Below are positions 8,996-16,952 of a DNA stretch of 64,000 nucleotides, one piece after another. Each line of letters opens with the position of its first letter. Position 1 is the first letter of the stretch. Position numbers and translations under genes: made by a program. The notes below the pieces were generated by a model, which worked only from the letters and a program-made list of their open reading frames with translations, had not been told where the DNA came from and did not search any database. The DNA comes from SHZI01 sp031395645 (GTDB taxonomy: Bacteria; Pseudomonadota; Gammaproteobacteria; Steroidobacterales; GCA-2729495). The stretch spans positions 1-64,000 of the forward strand of contig JANNJM010000084.1 of assembly GCA_031395645.1 (NCBI GenBank). Direction: 5' to 3'.

Positions 8996-9864
8996 CGTTC
9001 TGTCTCTGCGTTGCTGGCTTTCGCTTTACCGGTTCTGCTTTTCCATCGGCGGCGCAGAGCGGCGCCCGCCGCGGCGAAGATGCCGCCACCAAGCAGGGCC
9101 CCGGCCGCGGGTAATGCTTTCGAGACGGTCACCACGACCTGGTCGGAGACCTCCTGCGTGCCGTTGCTCACGGTCATCTGAATCGTGTACGCACCCAGCT
9201 GGTCCAGCGCCGTGATGTCAAAGGTCGGCGTGGCGGTGTTGGCGCCGACGAGGGCCGCACTCACCGCCGGCGGGGCGCCGGAAAAGGACATGATCTGCCA
9301 GTTGTAGGTCAGTGGCAGGCCCGACGGGTCGCTGCTGCCCGTGCCGTCGAGGATCACCGTGGTGCCGGCCACGGCGAAGCTTACGTCCTGATCCGGTCCG
9401 GCATTGGCGTCAGGCGCCGGGACGCTTGTGATGCTGATGTTGTCTGTGACGGTGCTGGCCGGATACCCGTCCGTGACCGTCAATTGAATGACATACGGTC
9501 CAGCGATGTCCGGTGTGAAGGTCTGGCGCGGATCGAACGGAAGATTGACCTGCTCCACCCCGGCAGGACCCTCCAGCACGGCGGTGGATCCAGCCGGGCG
9601 GGACACGAACACCCAGCTGTACCTGAGGATGTCGCCATCGGCGTCGGTCGAGCCCCCGGCATTCAGACTGACCAGCGTGCCGTTGAGCACGGTCTGATCC
9701 GCGCCGGGATTGGCCACCGGGGAGCTGTTAACCACGGTGGTCTCGGGCGGACTGGAACCACCATCGATGCAGCCACCGAGCACTGTCAGGCTGGCGAAGA
9801 CCGCGCCTAAGCTGATGAAGTGCCAATGATTTTTTTGGCGGCCGGCCGCCAGGTGCTGGGTCAT
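8992..9864 (-). CDS. PKD-domain lipoprotein with C-terminal hydrophobic/Arg-rich tail
   Basis: This 290-aa protein has a long N-terminal leader and lipobox (TVLGGC, Cys32), then two PKD-like Ig-fold domains: about residues 48-135 (ANPGADQTVLNGTLVSLNAG) and 150-238 (ANAGPDQDVSFAVAGTTVIL). It ends with a hydrophobic stretch after ALPAAG and a basic RRRWKSR tail, resembling a C-terminal sorting or anchoring signal. PKD domains commonly bind surface polymers or proteins. The overlap with the TonB receptor gene suggests they act as a pair, perhaps in substrate capture at the surface. The precise role is unknown. Confidence 0.75.
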   Translation of the reverse strand: MTQHLAAGRQKNHWHFISLGAVFASLTVLGGCIDGGSSPPETTVVNSSPVANPGADQTVLNGTLVSLNAGGSTDADGDILRYSWVFVSRPAGSTAVLEGPAGVEQVNLPFDPRQTFTPDIAGPYVIQLTVTDGYPASTVTDNISITSVPAPDANAGPDQDVSFAVAGTTVILDGTGSSDPSGLPLTYNWQIMSFSGAPPAVSAALVGANTATPTFDITALDQLGAYTIQMTVSNGTQEVSDQVVVTVSKALPAAGALLGGGIFAAAGAALRRRWKSRTGKAKASNAETER

Positions 9865-10170
9865 TGCTGTCGTTCCAAAGGTGGTGTCAGGTAGCGCTTA
9901 CTTAAAATCGCCCAAAAACGACATATGATCACACCGCGCCGATAACAAATCGGGTCGACGGCACCGGGGCTCTGGAGGATAGAGTGGGCAAAGCCCCGGC
10001 ACCGCGTTCCCTTTCTGTCCAGCCGACGCCTGCCTATGGAGGCTAGCCGATGCCGGTGGTCATACTTGGACCAGCTGGCCTGTTCCGGAACGTGCCCGTC
10101 ACTTAAGGCCTGCCAGCGCAAACTTTTAGCAAAACTCCTCGCTCAGGTCGCTACGTCAGGCTGCGCGACG
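9865..10170. other. Gene-free stretch containing a GC-rich hairpin
   Basis: I see no credible gene in these 306 bases. An 8-bp inverted repeat (CCGGGGCT ... AGCCCCGG) brackets a loop at about 9962-9997. The loop reads GGAGGATAGAG on the plus strand and loosely recalls the GAGGATAG leader element found upstream of the paralogous secreted-protein genes. Here, however, no plus-strand gene follows. The promoter of the PKD/TonB operon should lie in this stretch on the minus strand. Confidence 0.4.
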
Positions 10171-11067
10171 TCAGGCCGCCGCAGCCATCGGTTCCGCGTC
10201 CCCACGCGAACCTGCTGATCGAAAAATGGCAACGCCCGCTGCGGCAAACACCAGCAGCACGATGGTCATCAGCACGCTGTACTGGAGCGGCTTCACCCAG
10301 ACTTCCGGGTACAGGCCCCACCGCGAGAACCCCTCGATCGGCAGCCAGAGAATGTTGGCCGTCGGGATTGCGTAGCGAAACGCAGCGCCCAGCCCACGGA
10401 TCCGGGTCAACTTGTTGACCAAGTAGAGACCCCACGCCACAAAACCCACCGTAATGAGCATCGCGGCGATCGAGTCGTAGCCGATCAGCCGCGGGTCGTT
10501 GATCGTGATCGCGCATAGGTAGATGAACCAGATCAGGAACACGGTCTCGATCGCCGTCGTGCGCGCATGTTGCCGCTGGTAGCCCGCCGTCATGCGGCCG
10601 GGCCGCAGCTTGAAGTTCCGGTGGAACCACATGAACATCCGGCAGCGGGTGTCCTTGTTCGCCCCGAAGAAAATCAGCAGGACGATGACGATCAGCGACG
10701 TGGCCTGGATCATCAGCAGGCCCGGCATCAGGATCGGGATGCCCTTGTCGGTGACCGGCGTGAGCTTCAGCCACTCGCCGAAGTACTTCCACGTCCACTC
10801 GAAAAAGCCCACCCAGATCAGGTTGCCGCCAAGGTAGCCGAGCAGGGTGGCCTGGTTCTCGGGGCGGGAGAGGCCCTTCCAGACCAGACAGACGCCCAGC
10901 ACGCCCAGCGCCATGGAAACAGAGGTGTCCACGGCCAGCGAGCCAGCGGTCATCTGCCACTGCAAAACGACCAGTGTGTGACCCAGGGCCAGGCCGCACA
11001 GCACCGTAACGAGGGCCAGCAGGCCACCCGTGGCGGAACGGTCGAGTTCTGAAGCAAAGCGGCGCAT
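10171..11067 (-). CDS. Uncharacterised multi-pass membrane protein
   Basis: This 298-aa protein has about seven hydrophobic segments, including residues 14-36, 48-63, 78-92, 118-140, 175-192, 203-220 and 265-284. I do not recognise the family. Conserved-looking features are aromatic-rich loops (WVGFFEWTWKYFGEWL, MFMWFHRNFKLRPGRM) and a charged cytosolic loop. It diverges from a LytTR-type membrane regulator across about 170 bases, which hints that the regulator controls it or senses with it. It could be a transporter-like or signalling membrane protein, but nothing in the sequence fixes its role. Confidence 0.7.
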   Translation of the reverse strand: MRRFASELDRSATGGLLALVTVLCGLALGHTLVVLQWQMTAGSLAVDTSVSMALGVLGVCLVWKGLSRPENQATLLGYLGGNLIWVGFFEWTWKYFGEWLKLTPVTDKGIPILMPGLLMIQATSLIVIVLLIFFGANKDTRCRMFMWFHRNFKLRPGRMTAGYQRQHARTTAIETVFLIWFIYLCAITINDPRLIGYDSIAAMLITVGFVAWGLYLVNKLTRIRGLGAAFRYAIPTANILWLPIEGFSRWGLYPEVWVKPLQYSVLMTIVLLVFAAAGVAIFRSAGSRGDAEPMAAAA

Positions 11068-11235
11068 CGGATTATGTTCGAAATCGCTCCTGGCAATGAC
11101 TTCCGGGAGGGTCGATCAAACGGGAGAGTCGGGCGCGGAACAAGGGCCCGCACCCGGCCAATTCCCCGACCGGCCAACAAATTCCCCGATTCCGCTTCGG
11201 GCTGCACGAAATAGACCCCACGGAGCGCCAGTGCT

Positions 11236-12222
11236 ATGGTGAAAACCGTGTCAGCACAGCTCCAGATGCCGATTCCCGCAACGGCGCCGTCCGGCCCGGT
11301 TGGCCCCCCAGCTGGCCCAGCGGCCCGCCGTCGCTGGCTGCCGTTCCGTGACTGGGACTGGCGCCATTTCCTCTTTTACCTCGGCGTGCCGGCGGGCATC
11401 GCCACCTACGCGGCCCTGAACAACTGGACCATCCTCCAGATCTCGGGGTACCAGACCACGCTGGCCTTCTATGCAGGCCATTCGTTCATCCCGTGGTGGA
11501 CCAGCGCGGTCGCAACCTACCTGTGCATGCGTCTGCTCAAGCCCTGGCAGCCGCCAAAACTCCTGCTGCTTGCCCTCGGCAGTTTCCTGGCCTGCCTCCT
11601 GATCCTTCCGTACTCCAGCTGGCTCACCGAGTACTTCGCAGTGGGCTGGGTCAGCGGCGACCCCGACGGGCACCTATCCAGCGAGCATATCTACAGCGAG
11701 GTGGGCTTCTGGGCGTTCGCGGCCCGCGCGACCGTGATCTGGGTCCTCGTAAATTTCGCCTTCGACCGGTTCCTCGGGCTGCCGCGCTACCGCTACGACA
11801 CGCCCGAGGGCGCCCCTGAAGCGTCCTTGGCCGGTACGCCTGCCGGGAACGCTGGCCTGGCGCCCGCTGCGGCCGAGCCGGCGCTGCGCTTCCTGCAGCG
11901 CCTGCCAGCAACCGTGTCTGCAGACGAGGTGATTGCGCTGAAGGCCGAGCAGCACTACCTCAAGGTCTACTTGGCCGACCGGTCCTTCCTGACGCTCTAC
12001 CGCTTCAGCGATGCCGTGGCGGAAATGGATCCGTCCGCCGGCCGGCAGGTGCACCGTTCGTTCTGGGTGCGCTCATCCGCCATAAGGGCGATCAAGCGCG
12101 ACTCACGGAAGTACGTCGTCGAGCTCGTGAACGGCCTCGCCGTGCCGATCAGTGTCGCGAACCGCGGCCTGATCCGCGAGCTGGCGAGGGCCCGCAACAT
12201 CCCCGTGCACCCGCCTCTCTGA
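11236..12222 (+). CDS. Membrane-anchored LytTR-family transcriptional regulator
   Basis: This 328-aa protein carries four likely membrane helices between about residues 45 and 180 and a C-terminal LytTR DNA-binding domain at about residues 215-325. The latter contains VIALKAEQHYLKVYL, HRSFWVRSSAIRAIKRDSRKYVVELVNG and VPISVANR. LytTR proteins bind direct repeats upstream of target promoters. Having the sensor helices and DNA-binding domain in one chain, without a receiver domain, suggests one-component membrane signalling. It diverges from the unknown membrane protein at 10171-11067. The PrsT-like TPR gene follows about 90 nt downstream and could be co-transcribed. Confidence 0.85.
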   Translation: MVKTVSAQLQMPIPATAPSGPVGPPAGPAARRRWLPFRDWDWRHFLFYLGVPAGIATYAALNNWTILQISGYQTTLAFYAGHSFIPWWTSAVATYLCMRLLKPWQPPKLLLLALGSFLACLLILPYSSWLTEYFAVGWVSGDPDGHLSSEHIYSEVGFWAFAARATVIWVLVNFAFDRFLGLPRYRYDTPEGAPEASLAGTPAGNAGLAPAAAEPALRFLQRLPATVSADEVIALKAEQHYLKVYLADRSFLTLYRFSDAVAEMDPSAGRQVHRSFWVRSSAIRAIKRDSRKYVVELVNGLAVPISVANRGLIRELARARNIPVHPPL

Positions 12223-12313
12223 CGCCTGCGGGAGTCTCCTTGGCATGGCCCGCACAGCGGCGCTACCATCGCGCCGCGCGCCAGGGCGCCGGCGTTCAGG
12301 CGGAGACGGCAAC

Positions 12314-14740
12314 GTGATCACGATGTTCAGGCAAATGCGGGTCCCGGCAGCGCTCTTGCTGCTCACCTTTTTAGCACTTGTGGCCAGCTGCGCCTCGCCC
12401 GAGGAAAAGGCCAGCGTTTACCTGCAGAAGGCCCGCCAGTTCTACGCAGCCGGCGACCTGGTCCATGCCAGGGTGGAATTGCGCAACACACTGCAGGTGC
12501 AGCCGCGCAACGCGCAGGCCCTGTACCTCATGGCGCAGGTCAATGAGCGCGAGGAGGACTATCCGGCCGTGCTCGGCAATCTGCAGATGGCCGTCGAGGC
12601 AGATCCGAAGTACTTGGATGCGCGCGTCAAACTCGGCAACTACTACGCCGTGGGCAGGAAGGTCGCGGAGACGCGCGCCGAGGCCGACGCCGCCATGGCG
12701 CTGGCACCGAACAGCCCGTCCGTGCGCCTGCTGAACGCCTGGGCCTACTACGTGGCGGGCGACCGTGCGCAGGCTCTGGAGGAAGTCGCCAACACGCTGC
12801 GGCTCGATCCGAAGCGTCGTGATGCCGTCACGCTCAAGGCCAGCCTGCACGCCGAGGCTGGGCGCTTCGCCGAGGCCCTCGCGGCGATTGATGAAGGCAT
12901 CCGTGTTGCCGACAAGGCCGATGCCGAAAACCTGCGGCGTGTGCGCGTGGCGTTGCTCGTGCAGGCGGGTCAGCCGGAGCAGGCCGAGCAGGACCTCAAG
13001 CGCCTGGTGGCTGATTTTCCGTCAGTGCCCGCCTACGACGTCGCACTCGCCCGCCTCCTCGTGTCACAGAACCGGACGGCGGAGGCGGAAGAACGCATCC
13101 GGTCGCTGATTGCGCGCGACCCCGACAACGCCGAGTGGCGCGTGCAACTCGCCGGCCTGCTGGTTAACCGGCGCCAGTCAGGGGACGCGGAGGCGGGTCT
13201 TGTGCAGGCGGTCCGCGAGAATCCGGCCTCTGGCGCGATGCGCTTCGCGCTCGCCGGTTTCTATGAAACCAACCAGCGCCTGGACGAGGCCCTCAAGGTC
13301 TACGAAGCCATGCTGGCGGCGGGGCCGAAACCGGAAGAGGCACTGGCCGCGCGCAACCGGATCGTCGCACTCACGATGAGGACCGACGAAAAAAGGGCGC
13401 GGGCAATCGTCAGCGAGATCCTTGCCGATGCGCCGGCGAATGTGGACGCGCTCGTCTATCGGGCCGCCTTCAGCTTCAAGGACCAGCGGCTGGGCGAGGC
13501 TGTGGCAGATCTGCGCTCGGCCCTGGTGCGTCAGCCGGACTCGCAGCGCGCGCTGCTCCTGCTCGCCCGAACCTACGTGAGCAAAGGCGAGGGGGCACTG
13601 GCCGAGGATGCCTACCGCAAGCTGCTTGCGCTGAATCCGGCGGGCGCCCAGGCCCGCAGCGAGCTTGCGGCGGTGGTCAGCGGCCGCGGCGACCTCAAGG
13701 AGGCCGAAACCCTGTTGCGCGACGCGCTTGCGTTCGCGCCGGGCGACCAGGCGTCCTCGAGTGGGCTGATCACAGCCCTCATGAGCCAGGGCGATCTGAA
13801 GGGCGCGGAGTCGGAAGCGCGGCGCATGGTCAGTCTCGGCGAGCAGACGGGCCTCGCGAGCTACCAGCTCGGCGTGGCGCTGCAGCTCCAGAACAACGAC
13901 GAGCAGGCCATTGCCGCCTACAAGCAGGCGCTGCAGAAAAATCCCACGATCGACCAGCCGCTAACGGACCTCGTCCGCCTGCTCACGACCACGGGCAAGG
14001 CGCGCGAGGCGGAGGCCTATCTCGACCAGCACCTTAAGGAACACCCCGACCAGCTGACGGCGAAGATCCTGCTCGCCATGGTCTACCGCGACAGTGGCCG
14101 GCCCGGGCTGGCGCGCAAGCTTCTGACGGACATCGTCGCCGCACAGCCCGCGGCGACCGGTGCCTGGATCGGGCTGGCGGGGCTTGCGCCCCCTGAATCC
14201 GGCGAGCGGCTGTCGGTGCTTGAGAACGCTCACGCGCGCAACCCCGGCGACCCGCAGCTGGGGCTCGCGCTGGGTTCCGCGCAGGAGAAACGACAGGCCT
14301 ATCAGGCGGCCATCCGGGTCTACGACGAGGTGATCGAGGCCGGTGGCGGCAGCGATTTCATCGTCAACAATCTCGTCGTGTTACTGCTCGACGTGCGCAG
14401 GGACCAGGCCAGTTACGCGCGCGCGCTCAAGCTGGCCGGCCGATTCGCCGAGGGCGCCCGGCACCCGTTCAACCTCGGCGTCCTTGGCTGGGCGTATTAC
14501 CGCAACGGCCAGTTCGGTAGCGCCGTGCAGTTTCTGGAACGGGCCGTGGCCGCGAGTCCTGAGGCGGTGCCCCAGCTGCGCTATTACCTCGGGATGGCCT
14601 ATCTCAAGGCGGGTAACCCGGCGGGCGCCCGGCAGGAACTGCAGCAGGCGGTGGACAACGCGGCGGCAACCAGCAGTCGCTTTTCAGGCCTCGACGAAGC
14701 GCAGGCGACGCTCAGGACGCTGCGCGCCGGGAAGGGCTAG
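12314..14740 (+). CDS. TPR-repeat lipoprotein, PrsT-like (PEP-CTERM/exosortase-associated)
   Basis: This protein of about 808 aa is built almost entirely from TPR units (for example KARQFYAAGDLVHARVELRNTLQVQP and AIAAYKQALQKNPTIDQPL). It begins with a signal peptide and lipobox (LVASC) followed by ASPEEKASVYLQKA, the pattern of PrsT-type TPR proteins of XrtA/PEP-CTERM systems. I chose the GTG start because GGAG lies 8 nt upstream; an ATG nine bases later is the alternative. It probably scaffolds exopolysaccharide export or PEP-CTERM handling at the periplasmic side. The PEP-CTERM genes downstream fit this. No exosortase gene is in the window. Confidence 0.75.
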   Translation: MITMFRQMRVPAALLLLTFLALVASCASPEEKASVYLQKARQFYAAGDLVHARVELRNTLQVQPRNAQALYLMAQVNEREEDYPAVLGNLQMAVEADPKYLDARVKLGNYYAVGRKVAETRAEADAAMALAPNSPSVRLLNAWAYYVAGDRAQALEEVANTLRLDPKRRDAVTLKASLHAEAGRFAEALAAIDEGIRVADKADAENLRRVRVALLVQAGQPEQAEQDLKRLVADFPSVPAYDVALARLLVSQNRTAEAEERIRSLIARDPDNAEWRVQLAGLLVNRRQSGDAEAGLVQAVRENPASGAMRFALAGFYETNQRLDEALKVYEAMLAAGPKPEEALAARNRIVALTMRTDEKRARAIVSEILADAPANVDALVYRAAFSFKDQRLGEAVADLRSALVRQPDSQRALLLLARTYVSKGEGALAEDAYRKLLALNPAGAQARSELAAVVSGRGDLKEAETLLRDALAFAPGDQASSSGLITALMSQGDLKGAESEARRMVSLGEQTGLASYQLGVALQLQNNDEQAIAAYKQALQKNPTIDQPLTDLVRLLTTTGKAREAEAYLDQHLKEHPDQLTAKILLAMVYRDSGRPGLARKLLTDIVAAQPAATGAWIGLAGLAPPESGERLSVLENAHARNPGDPQLGLALGSAQEKRQAYQAAIRVYDEVIEAGGGSDFIVNNLVVLLLDVRRDQASYARALKLAGRFAEGARHPFNLGVLGWAYYRNGQFGSAVQFLERAVAASPEAVPQLRYYLGMAYLKAGNPAGARQELQQAVDNAAATSSRFSGLDEAQATLRTLRAGKG

Positions 14741-14878
14741 TGAGCGCCGGGCACGCTCGTGCAGCGTTATGTCGTCTCAGGTCTTCCGCGCCGGCGAAAC
14801 ATTGCGTATATTTAATCCCGTCTGACGCATAGCGAGAAAAACCGAGGCCCGTAACTCTAAGGGCTTCGGCAGACTGCC

Positions 14879-14938
14879 GATCTGCTTTCAGGCTATGAGG
14901 ATAGCCAGAGTGGGGAGCGCGAAATTCAGTATCTGCGG
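14879..14938 (+). promoter_or_regulatory. Conserved 5' leader element, copy C
   Basis: GATCTGCTTTC is followed by a hairpin GGCTA-TGAGGA-TAGCC, then GGGGAG, then ATCTGCGG. Conserved blocks GAGGATAG (14897-14904) and GGGAG (14913-14917) align with the copies at 6243-6304 (minus) and 16839-16897. A GTATATT box lies upstream at 14806-14812. The element is about 95-155 nt before the start of the 15034-15960 PEP-CTERM gene. This is the most divergent of the three copies, and its local stem is kept by different base pairs. Confidence 0.5.
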
Positions 14939-15033
14939 CCAGTACTCCGGGTCGGGCGTTCGTGCCTGCGGCCGTCGTCGAATTTCGGTCGTTGGCGCGG
15001 GGGAAAATTAGCCAACACACTCTGGAGCACATA

Positions 15034-15960
15034 ATGAAAAAGTTACTCACCGGGGTCGCGCTCAGCATGGTTGCTGGCACGTCCTTAGCCCAAAGCGTCA
15101 TTTCCTTTGACGTGGTTTTCGACCAGGTCTACGAAGCATCCGGCGCCTTCGCGCCAAATCTGGGTCCGGTTGGACCCGGGCCATTCAATGGGTTCCAGCC
15201 GATTCCGGGACCGAGCCTGACCGGCAAAGTCATCCTGAGCGCCGCGCCGAGCAGCACCCAACTGACCAATGTCAGTGGTGCGCTCAACCAGATCACACTG
15301 AACGGCAGCTTCTCGACGGCCAGCGGCAATTCGCCGGCGCCAGCGGTGATCCACACGTTCAACGCCGCCACGTACGACCTCTACAAGCCGAACAGCTATT
15401 TCGCCACGGACTTCGTGTTCAGCGGCAACAACTGGCCGATCTTCACGTCCACGGCGGCGAACGGCGCGCTTTCGGACCAGGGTCCGGCAGCGATTTACGG
15501 CGGCACCTGCCCGTTCTTCTTCAACTGCAATAGCGCGCAGTCTGGCGGTACCGGCACCGGGACTACGCCATCCGATCTGTTTGATGCGGGTACACCGATC
15601 TTCAGCGGCTCGGCTGTGTTCCCCACGCTGGCCAACGCCGGCACCTACGCCCAGATCGGCGGCTCCTACACCAGTTCCAGCCCGAGTTCGCTGGGCTTTG
15701 AGACTGGCATCGACGCCTTCGCGTTCCAGGGCGTGCTCGACGTAGCCAACAGCCAGGGCAACGGCGCTTCGCAGCCGTACCCGGACGGTGTGCTCGGCTT
15801 CCCTGGCAAGGTCCGCTTCCTGACCTTCTCGGCGTCCGGCAACACCGCCTACATGGTTGAGGGCCGCATCGTTGCCCCGATTCCGGTGCCAGCGGCCGTC
15901 TGGCTGTTCGGTTCCGCGCTCGGCCTGCTCGCCGTTGCTCGCCGTCGGGTCGCTGCCTGA
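15034..15960 (+). CDS. PEP-CTERM sorting-domain protein, paralogue 1
   Basis: This 308-aa protein has a signal peptide (MKKLLTGVALSMVAGTSLAQ) and a body opening SVISFDVVFDQVYEASGAF, shared with two other genes in this window. It contains a TCPFFFNC motif. It ends with a canonical PEP-CTERM signal: VPVPAAVWLFGSALGLL followed by ARRRVAA. Such proteins are recognised by an exosortase at the inner membrane and passed to the surface or to exopolysaccharide. The ATG was chosen because GGAG precedes it by 7 nt. A strong terminator follows at 16015-16043. The body domain is unknown to me. Confidence 0.85.
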   Translation: MKKLLTGVALSMVAGTSLAQSVISFDVVFDQVYEASGAFAPNLGPVGPGPFNGFQPIPGPSLTGKVILSAAPSSTQLTNVSGALNQITLNGSFSTASGNSPAPAVIHTFNAATYDLYKPNSYFATDFVFSGNNWPIFTSTAANGALSDQGPAAIYGGTCPFFFNCNSAQSGGTGTGTTPSDLFDAGTPIFSGSAVFPTLANAGTYAQIGGSYTSSSPSSLGFETGIDAFAFQGVLDVANSQGNGASQPYPDGVLGFPGKVRFLTFSASGNTAYMVEGRIVAPIPVPAAVWLFGSALGLLAVARRRVAA

Positions 15961-16014
15961 AGCGACTGACGTTTACCCCTCCGGGGTGACGTGGTATCGA
16001 CGTGCTACGAACAG

Positions 16015-16043
16015 AAAGGGCCTGCGTAAGCAGGCCCTTTTTT
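16015..16043 (+). terminator. Rho-independent terminator with perfect 11-bp stem
   Basis: AAAGGGCCTGC-GTAA-GCAGGCCCTTT is followed by further T bases (16038-16043). It should end the 15034-15960 transcript. Its 3' edge is only 33 nt before the start codon of the next gene, so it may also act as an attenuator on read-through transcription. Confidence 0.9.
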
Positions 16044-16075
16044 CTGTAGCAGCGCAATGCAAAGGAACGACAAAA

Positions 16076-16789
16076 ATGCGCAAGGCACAATCCGTTGTGG
16101 TGACACTAGCCAACGTCTTGGCTGGTCTTCTGGGCGCCTCATCGGCCCACGCCGTAAGCTTCACCAACATCAATGGCATCAGCGTCGACTTTCCGGCCGG
16201 GGCAGTCTCGTTTGCCGACCAGCTGGTCGACTTCTCGCCCGGGATAGTGTTTGACCCGGCGCGGGGTATCAACATTCCGTTGTCGCCCTATCTGGACGGT
16301 AACAACACCCTGGGCGTGCCCGACATGAACCTCACCCAGTCGCTGCTGTGCTTTGACGGCACGCCAACCAGCCAGGACTGCAGGTTCGCCTCGCTGGGAT
16401 CACTGGGCTCACTGACGGTGCGATTTACCGACAATCTGCTGACCGGCAACGGCGCCGCCAGCCCTGACCTGTGGATCTTCGAGGCGGGTCCCGGCGACCT
16501 GACCTTCGTAGACTTAAGCGTCGATGGCCTGAACTGGCTGGCGGTCGGCTCGATTGCCGGCTTCACGGGCGTCGATATCGATGCTTTCGGGTTCGGCCCG
16601 GCCAGTGCCTTCGGCTACGTCCGCCTCCGGGACGCCCCGGGCGGCCAACCGACGGGCGACACCCTCGGCGCCGATATCGATGCGATCGGTGCGATCAGTA
16701 CGGTCGCAGTCGTGCCCGTGCCGGCCACCGGTGTGCTGCTGCTCTCGGCACTCGCCGGCCTGGCGAGGCGTCGCCGAGCCCGTTGCTAG
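16076..16789 (+). CDS. PEP-CTERM sorting-domain protein, unrelated body
   Basis: This 237-aa protein has a signal peptide ending SSAHA and a C-terminal PEP-CTERM signal (VPVPATGVLLLSALAGL followed by ARRRRARC). The body is not clearly related to the three paralogues around it; a stretch LWIFEAGPGDLTFVDLSVDG near residue 135 suggests a beta-sandwich. AAAGGA lies 9 nt before the ATG, chosen over longer upstream readings that lack a signal peptide. It sits 33 nt after a strong terminator, so its promoter must overlap or precede that hairpin. Its function is unknown. Confidence 0.8.
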   Translation: MRKAQSVVVTLANVLAGLLGASSAHAVSFTNINGISVDFPAGAVSFADQLVDFSPGIVFDPARGINIPLSPYLDGNNTLGVPDMNLTQSLLCFDGTPTSQDCRFASLGSLGSLTVRFTDNLLTGNGAASPDLWIFEAGPGDLTFVDLSVDGLNWLAVGSIAGFTGVDIDAFGFGPASAFGYVRLRDAPGGQPTGDTLGADIDAIGAISTVAVVPVPATGVLLLSALAGLARRRRARC

Positions 16790-16838
16790 CGAAGCATCGC
16801 GGGGAATCAGGTATATTTCACGCCGACGGGACTACGAC

Positions 16839-16897
16839 GATCCGCTCTCTGCTGAGGATAGAGGCGTTTCGGGAGTACTGAGAAGCGATCACCGGGG
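16839..16897 (+). promoter_or_regulatory. Conserved 5' leader element, copy B
   Basis: GATCCGCTCTCTGCT is followed by GAGGATAG (16854-16861), GGGAG (16871-16875) and GATCACCGGGG. The segment CGCTCTC can pair with the adjacent ATAGAGGC or with the distal GAGAAGCG, so two alternative folds are possible. GGGAG is about 78 nt before the ATG at 16953, nearly the same spacing as copy A. A GTATATT box at 16811-16817 may be the -10 region. Confidence 0.55.
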
Positions 16898-16952
16898 ACC
16901 CAATAACCACAACGCATGGTTGTCCTTAAAAAGCATCCGGAGATCTTGAGTG

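Noticed and set aside
3627..10038. A 14-nt exact repeat (GACGCCTGCCTATG) at 3627-3640 and 10025-10038
   Set aside because: Several 14-nt matches are expected by chance in 64 kb of GC-rich DNA, and the flanks do not align.
9950..10060. Possible cyclic-di-GMP-I riboswitch on the plus strand (GCAAAGCC and a later TAGCCGATG)
   Set aside because: The tetraloop stem and the first conserved arm are missing, and no plus-strand gene follows. The match to GCAAAGCC alone is too short.
10036..10218. 60-codon plus-strand frame
   Set aside because: It has no ribosome site, no leader and no family resemblance, and its end overlaps the convergent membrane-protein gene.
14740..14775. A sigma-54-like promoter before the first PEP-CTERM gene (GGGCACG ... 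TGCA)
   Set aside because: The GG and GC elements are one base too close for the strict sigma-54 spacing.
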